Below, in pieces: positions 7,364 through 10,677 of a stretch of DNA of 10,677 nucleotides. The notes beneath the pieces were generated by a model. That model was not told the DNA's origin, made no database searches, and saw only the letters and a program-made list of their open reading frames with translations. A program made the position numbers and the translations under genes. The DNA lies in the NCBI GenBank assembly GCA_022560555.1, contig JADFSZ010000046.1:1-10677 (forward strand), given 5' to 3'. Origin of the DNA: PVC group bacterium. Its GTDB lineage: Bacteria; GCA-001730085; JADFSZ01. Each line of letters opens with the position of its first letter. The stretch's first letter is position 1.

Positions 7364-9205
7364 ATGTGCGGAATAGTAGGATATGTTGGGCCACGAAAAG
7401 CTTCTGACGTTCTTATCAAAGGCTTGAAGGATCTCGAATACCGGGGCTATGATTCGGCGGGCATCGCTGTGGTTGACAATAACCGGATCAAGGTCTCGCG
7501 CTGTAAGGGGAAAGTGGCCGGGCTCGAGCGAATTGTTCGAAAGGAAAAATATGATGGCGGCATAGGGATCGGACATACTCGCTGGGCCACACATGGGGCC
7601 CCTTCAGAAGAAAATGCCCATCCGCATATGGACAACAAGCATGAATTCGTTGTTGTTCATAACGGTATAATTGAGAACTATGTTGAGCTTAAGCGCAAAT
7701 TGATACGTGAAGGGCACCGGTTTCGCTCTGACACGGATACGGAAGTTTTGGTTCATTTGATCGCCAAGTATGCCCGACATGGATTTGAAGGTGCCGTTTT
7801 TCGCGCGATTCAAAATATCGAAGGGTCTTACGCATTCGGAGTTATTTCGAAAATTTATCCCAAAATGATGTTTCTCGCGAGAAAAGACAGCCCTCTGGCC
7901 ATCGGATGCGGTGTGAACGAAATGTTTATGGCGTCTGATGCTCTTCCCCTTGTTTCTTACACAAAAAAAATTGTTTATTTAGACGATGGTGAAGTTGCCA
8001 AAGTCGAACAAAATCGACTTCAAGTCAAGAATCTTAAGAAGCGTATCATTCGTAAAAAAATCCGCACGACGAATATATCAGCTCAGGATATTAAAAAAAG
8101 CGGGTATAAACATTTTATGCTGAAGGAAATTTATGAACAGCCGCAGGCCATTGAAGAAACTATTAAAGGGCGTGTTTTCGCGACAAAAGGAGAAATCGTT
8201 CTCGATGAACTGAATCTTCCTAAAAACTTTATAAAAAATATCGACCGTATCATTATTGTGGCCTGCGGAACGAGCTGGCATGCCGGATTGGTCGGCCGAA
8301 ACATGATTGAACGCGTGATCAAAATCCCTGTGGCCGTGGAGTATGCGGCGGAATTTCGTTACAAGGACCCCCTTATCTTATCAAAAAAGACCCTGGTGAT
8401 TGCCATCAGTCAATCCGGAGAAACTGCCGATACCAACGGAGCTGTTAAAGAAGCCCGAAAAAAGGGAGCCAAGGTTGTCTCTATTGTGAACGTTCTTGGC
8501 AGCACCATTGCCCGCGGGTCTGACGGGGTTATTTATACGCGGGCCGGTCCGGAAATTGGGGTGGCATCCACAAAAGCTTTTACATCGCAGTTAGTTGTCT
8601 TGTACATGCTGGCTCTTTATCTCGGAAAAATACGTAACAGCATTCCCTCCAAAGAAATTAAACGGCGTATTAATGATTTGATCCATGTTTCCGCAAAACT
8701 TCAGAATTTGCTCAAAGGATTTACGCGTAGCCAAATTATTAAAAAAATTGCCCTCAAATACTCAAAAAACAAAAACTTTCTTTATTTGGGAAGAGGAACG
8801 GGATTTCCGATCGCTCTTGAAGGAGCCCTGAAACTTAAAGAAATTTCTTATATTCATGCTGAAGGATATCCTGCCGCCGAAATGAAACACGGTCCGATTG
8901 CTCTGATTGATGCCAATATGCCGATTGTTGTTCTCGCGCTCAAGGGACGGCGATTTAAAAAAATTATGTCTAACATTGAAGAAGTTGCGTCCCGCGGCGG
9001 AAAAATCATAGCCATCGCTTCTGTAGGAGATAATAGCATCAAAAAGTATGTGAATGATGTGATATATATTCCCGATGATAGCGGCATCATGACGTCTATC
9101 TTAGCCGTTGTCCCATTACAGTTATTAGCGTATCATATAGCTGTTGCAAGACGTTGCAATGTGGATCAACCAAGAAATTTGGCCAAAAGCGTGACAGTAG
9201 AGTGA
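7364..9205 (+). CDS. glmS: Glutamine--fructose-6-phosphate aminotransferase (isomerizing)
   Basis: Makes glucosamine-6-phosphate from fructose-6-phosphate and glutamine, the entry step to amino-sugar synthesis. The 613-residue protein has a class II glutamine amidotransferase domain (about 2-215) with nucleophile Cys2 exposed after Met removal, HTRWATHG (71-78), HNG (99-101) and DTDTE (123-127). Two SIS sugar-isomerase domains follow (about 290-420 and 460-600), with CGTSWHAG (301-308), SQSGETADT (349-357), RGTGFPIALEGALKLKE (477-493) and MKHGP (507-511, His509). The C-terminus DQPRNLAKSVTVE carries the fructose-6-phosphate-binding lysine, Lys608. The ATG is preceded by TAAGGA (7353-7358) at 5 bases. 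Only 26 bases separate it from glmM, leaving no room for a glmS ribozyme, so any control differs from the Bacillus type. The gene looks complete and functional. Confidence 0.96.
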   Translation: MCGIVGYVGPRKASDVLIKGLKDLEYRGYDSAGIAVVDNNRIKVSRCKGKVAGLERIVRKEKYDGGIGIGHTRWATHGAPSEENAHPHMDNKHEFVVVHNGIIENYVELKRKLIREGHRFRSDTDTEVLVHLIAKYARHGFEGAVFRAIQNIEGSYAFGVISKIYPKMMFLARKDSPLAIGCGVNEMFMASDALPLVSYTKKIVYLDDGEVAKVEQNRLQVKNLKKRIIRKKIRTTNISAQDIKKSGYKHFMLKEIYEQPQAIEETIKGRVFATKGEIVLDELNLPKNFIKNIDRIIIVACGTSWHAGLVGRNMIERVIKIPVAVEYAAEFRYKDPLILSKKTLVIAISQSGETADTNGAVKEARKKGAKVVSIVNVLGSTIARGSDGVIYTRAGPEIGVASTKAFTSQLVVLYMLALYLGKIRNSIPSKEIKRRINDLIHVSAKLQNLLKGFTRSQIIKKIALKYSKNKNFLYLGRGTGFPIALEGALKLKEISYIHAEGYPAAEMKHGPIALIDANMPIVVLALKGRRFKKIMSNIEEVASRGGKIIAIASVGDNSIKKYVNDVIYIPDDSGIMTSILAVVPLQLLAYHIAVARRCNVDQPRNLAKSVTVE

Positions 9206-9210
9206 TGATA

Positions 9211-9241
9211 GTTCGGAGTTGGGTGTTCGGAGTTCGGAGTC
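9211..9241 (+). repeat. Heptanucleotide tandem array A (consensus GTTCGGA)
   Basis: Four consecutive 7-base units begin at 9211, 9218, 9225 and 9232, followed by a partial GT(C). Units 1, 3 and 4 are exactly GTTCGGA; unit 2 is GTTGGGT. The array starts 6 bases after the glmS stop codon and lies in the gap before the prepilin genes. No protein reading is evident. Confidence 0.85.
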
Positions 9242-9252
9242 AAAAAAACAAA

Positions 9253-9287
9253 CCAGAAACTAGAGACTGAAAACTGAAAACTTGATA
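9253..9287 (+). repeat. Heptanucleotide tandem array B (consensus CTGAAAA)
   Basis: Five consecutive 7-base units begin at 9253, 9260, 9267, 9274 and 9281. The third and fourth are exactly CTGAAAA; the flanking units (CCAGAAA, CTAGAGA, CTTGATA) are degenerate. The array ends about 7 bases before the ribosome binding site of the GspG-like gene, so it lies in that gene's upstream region. No convincing promoter overlaps it: TATAGA at 9286-9291 lacks a -35 partner. Confidence 0.75.
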
Positions 9288-9307
9288 TAGAACAAGGGGA
9301 TAAATTT

Positions 9308-9859
9308 ATGAACAAAAAAACAAAAAATTCCATTTACCATTTACCATTTACAAATCACGGATTTACAATGATCGAGATTTTAACAGTCGCGGCCATTATT
9401 GTATTGCTCGCGGCGATTTTACTTCCCGCTGTGGGCAAGGCTAGAGAGCGCGCGTATATTGCTAAAGGCAAAGCGGCGATTGCCGCGCTTGAAACAGCTA
9501 TATCCATGTATGAGTCAGATTTCGGATATTATCCGGGTGTGGATAAAGATACAGTCGGTGCCGGTACTGATACAGGAATGGGGAACATGATGGTCAACAT
9601 TTTGAGCAGTTATACTCTTTATCATGATGATTACCCAAAATGGCAGGGGCCCTATATGGAATTTAAGAGCACGGATATCAGCGGGACCTTCGGGGGGGGC
9701 AATCAATCCCTGTTGGATCCTTGGGGGGTTGAGTATCATTATCAAATCAATGGCCCCGATTATTCTCCGCGTGTACGGATTTGGTCTAATGGGCCTGATG
9801 GATCAAGCACAAGCTTGGATCAATCAACCCCACAGGATGATGATATCGGGAATTGGTGA
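9308..9859 (+). CDS. GspG-like type II secretion/type IV pilin-like prepilin
   Basis: A 183-residue secreted pseudopilin. Residues 1-18 are a leader ending in Gly18. Prepilin peptidase would cut before Phe19 in HGFTMIEILTV, with the conserved Glu at mature position 5 (Glu23), followed by a hydrophobic helix to about residue 42. The C-terminal domain has the GspG hallmarks: YYP after the helix (74-76), LLDPWGVEYHY (135-145), IWSNGPDG (158-165) and an acidic DDDIGNW end (177-183), the region that binds calcium in GspG major pseudopilins. It is longer than the roughly 140-residue GspG norm, mainly through an insertion at about 80-130. ATG 9308 has AAGGGG at 9294-9299. A heptamer array encodes residues 8-17 of the leader. 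No assembly ATPase, platform or secretin gene is in view, so T2SS versus pilus-like use is open. Confidence 0.85.
   Translation: MNKKTKNSIYHLPFTNHGFTMIEILTVAAIIVLLAAILLPAVGKARERAYIAKGKAAIAALETAISMYESDFGYYPGVDKDTVGAGTDTGMGNMMVNILSSYTLYHDDYPKWQGPYMEFKSTDISGTFGGGNQSLLDPWGVEYHYQINGPDYSPRVRIWSNGPDGSSTSLDQSTPQDDDIGNW
9330..9357 (+). repeat. Heptanucleotide tandem array C inside the GspG-like gene (consensus CCATTTA)
   Basis: Three perfect CCATTTA units (9330-9336, 9337-9343, 9344-9350) are followed by a degenerate CAAATCA (9351-9357). The array lies between the start codon and the prepilin peptidase site and encodes about residues 8-17 of the leader. Three units equal 21 bases and keep frame; a change of one or two units would not. 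Confidence 0.9.
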
Positions 9860-10362
9860 TGAAAAATGGGAAATGGGTAATGGGAAATGGTAAAAAAAGG
9901 AACGGGTATACACTGGTTGAGTTGATCACCGTGGTTGTGATTATCGGCCTTTTGACCCTGGCCTCGCTCCCGGCTTTCAATAATATGCGAAAAGGCGCTC
10001 GTCTGAAAGCCAGCGCCCGAAGAGTTACTTCGGCCCTTCGATACGCTAGACGGCTAGCCATCACGATGAATTCCATTTATTCTGTGGCTTTTAATCAAAC
10101 AAACAATACGTTTGGTGTGATTAACGGGTTTTCGGGATCCGATACGATCGAAAAAAGGTTTTCTTTGGATGAAACCATCTCGTTTGATAGTGACGGATAT
10201 CCTATAAAAAATTTCCCCAATGATATTGTTCAATTCAAACCGAACGGTAGTGCTAACAGAAAGGGGACTATATGGATCAAGAGTACCGATGGCTCCTACT
10301 TTCATATTACGGTTGTTAATACGTCCGGTCGTACGAGGATTTACCCCGGTGCGACGCATTAA
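9859..10362 (+). CDS. GspH/FimT-like prepilin (minor pseudopilin)
   Basis: A 167-residue secreted pseudopilin when started at ATG 9859, which overlaps the upstream stop as TGATG and implies coupled translation; the in-frame GTG 9856, TTG 9853 and ATG 9880 are alternatives. The leader is basic and ends in Gly16. Cleavage is expected before Tyr17 in NGYTLVELITV, with Glu21 at mature position 5, followed by a hydrophobic helix to about residue 40. The rest fits the GspH/FimT family: a helix with 'ASARRVTSALRYARRLAI' (51-68), a strand SIYSVAFN (72-79), then QFKPNGSA (125-132), an IWIKS strand (138-142) and the terminal NTSGRTRI (154-161). It has no cysteine pair and no other domain. It probably works with the GspG-like protein in the same pseudopilus. 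The leader is encoded by a heptamer array; no strong Shine-Dalgarno sequence is seen. Confidence 0.82.
   Translation: MKNGKWVMGNGKKRNGYTLVELITVVVIIGLLTLASLPAFNNMRKGARLKASARRVTSALRYARRLAITMNSIYSVAFNQTNNTFGVINGFSGSDTIEKRFSLDETISFDSDGYPIKNFPNDIVQFKPNGSANRKGTIWIKSTDGSYFHITVVNTSGRTRIYPGATH
9861..9895 (+). repeat. Heptanucleotide tandem array D inside the GspH-like gene (consensus GGGAAAT)
   Basis: Five 7-base units begin at 9861, 9868, 9875, 9882 and 9889. The second and fourth are exactly GGGAAAT, the third is GGGTAAT, and the outer two (GAAAAAT, GGTAAAA) are degenerate. The array starts two bases into the gene (ATG at 9859) and encodes residues 2-12 of the leader. Its reverse complement resembles array C, so the two are related sequences in opposite orientation. 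Confidence 0.88.
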
Positions 10363-10442
10363 AGGCTGTTATTGGTAAATGGGGCAAATAATGAGGGGAC
10401 TAAAATACAATTAAACTCAACCCAAAATTCTTAAAACACAAT
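10363..10442. other. Short intergenic gap between the second and third prepilin genes
   Basis: Eighty non-coding, A-rich bases. One GGTAAAT heptamer (10374-10380), matching the reverse complement of array C units, is followed by G-rich degenerate sequence (to about 10398) that may be a decayed array. I find no terminator hairpin, no clear promoter and no Shine-Dalgarno sequence before the next start. Confidence 0.5.
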
Positions 10443-10677
10443 ATGATGAATCAAAAAATATCTATGAATTGCGAATCACGAAGATCGAATAACGGTTTCA
10501 CTCTGATCGAACTGATAACCGTAATAGCGATTATAGCTATTGTGGCCGGCTTGCTTTTGTCCGGCATCAGTAAGGGACGTGCTTTCGGTGTCAAAGCCAG
10601 CTGTGTCATGCAGCTCTCCAAAATCGAGCTTATGCTTCGCATGTATGCCGCGGATTGGCGGGATACGTATCCGTTTA
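10443..10677 (+). CDS. Third N-methylated prepilin, GspG/type IV pilin-like (partial, cut by window end)
   Basis: The frame is open from ATG 10443 (a second ATG follows at 10446, a third at 10464) to the end of the window, giving 78 residues plus one base. The leader is basic and ends in Gly18. NGFTLIELITV is a textbook prepilin peptidase and N-methylation motif, with Glu23 at mature position 5, followed by a hydrophobic helix (to about residue 42) and a helical spine containing MQLSKIELMLRMYAADW, then TYPF. The Y-x-x-D-x-x-x-x-YP layout after the helix is common in GspG-like and related bacterial pseudopilins. The C-terminal domain needed to name the subfamily is outside the window. No Shine-Dalgarno sequence precedes any of the candidate starts. 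The leader is encoded by a degenerate 7-base array. Confidence 0.85.
   Translation, partial: MMNQKISMNCESRRSNNGFTLIELITVIAIIAIVAGLLLSGISKGRAFGVKASCVMQLSKIELMLRMYAADWRDTYPF
10464..10498 (+). repeat. Degenerate heptanucleotide array F inside the third prepilin gene (consensus nCGAATn)
   Basis: Units of 7 bases begin at 10464 (ATGAATT), 10471 (GCGAATC), 10478 (ACGAAGA), 10485 (TCGAATA) and, more weakly, 10492 (ACGGTTT). No two units are identical but the CGAAt core recurs at exact 7-base spacing. The array encodes residues 8-17 of the leader and runs into the codons of the prepilin peptidase site. Part of it (AATCACG at 10474-10480) also occurs at the end of array C (9353-9359). Confidence 0.6.

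Noticed and set aside
9286-9291. TATAGA as the -10 box of a prepilin promoter
   Set aside because: No -35-like sequence at a suitable distance; the hexamer partly belongs to array B.
9624-9893. Second + strand frame overlapping the end of the GspG-like gene
   Set aside because: It covers the conserved DPWG and SNGPDG coding region in another frame, and its product has no prepilin or other motif.
9330-10498. CRISPR array interpretation of the short repeats
   Set aside because: Units are 7 bases with no spacers, they vary between arrays, and no cas genes are nearby.

Overview
The window is a compact stretch of a bacterial chromosome with every gene on the + strand. It holds the 3' end of uvrA, then seven complete housekeeping genes (DAHP synthase, prephenate dehydrogenase, EPSP synthase, cytidylate kinase, ribosomal protein S1, a phosphoglucosamine-type mutase, GlmS), then two complete type II secretion/type IV pilus-like prepilin genes and a third cut by the window end. 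The DNA leans A+T-rich, with good AAGGAG-type ribosome binding sites and several overlapping or nearly touching genes. The gene content, the run of pseudopilin-like genes and the short repeats around them recall uncultured Omnitrophota/Elusimicrobiota-type genomes. That placement is inference from general impression, not from a search.

Layout. 1-120: end of uvrA. 121-404: non-coding, A+T-rich, with a possible -10 box and a small tandem repeat in the presumed leader of the next operon. 405-3563: aroF-tyrA-aroA, three shikimate/tyrosine pathway genes packed so that aroF and tyrA overlap by 4 bases. 3550-4236: cmk, overlapping the end of aroA. 4237-4342: a 106-base gap ending in a perfect Shine-Dalgarno sequence. 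4343-5956: rpsA, encoding six S1 domains. 5976-9205: glmM-glmS, which together turn fructose-6-phosphate into glucosamine-1-phosphate for peptidoglycan and lipopolysaccharide precursors. 9206-10677: the prepilin cluster (GspG-like, GspH/FimT-like, and a third N-methylated prepilin).

Functional links. The aro genes feed chorismate and tyrosine synthesis. cmk-rpsA couples pyrimidine nucleotide supply and translation, a pairing found in many bacteria. glmM-glmS supply amino sugars. The prepilins would be processed by a prepilin peptidase and assembled by a type II secretion or type IV pilus machine that is not encoded in this window.

The most unusual signal is at the right end. Five different short tandem arrays, all with a period of exactly 7 bases, sit between glmS and the prepilins and inside the leader-peptide coding region of each of the three prepilin genes. 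Because 7 is not a multiple of 3, gain or loss of one unit would shift the reading frame. By hand translation, losing one unit in either of the first two genes leads to an early stop codon.
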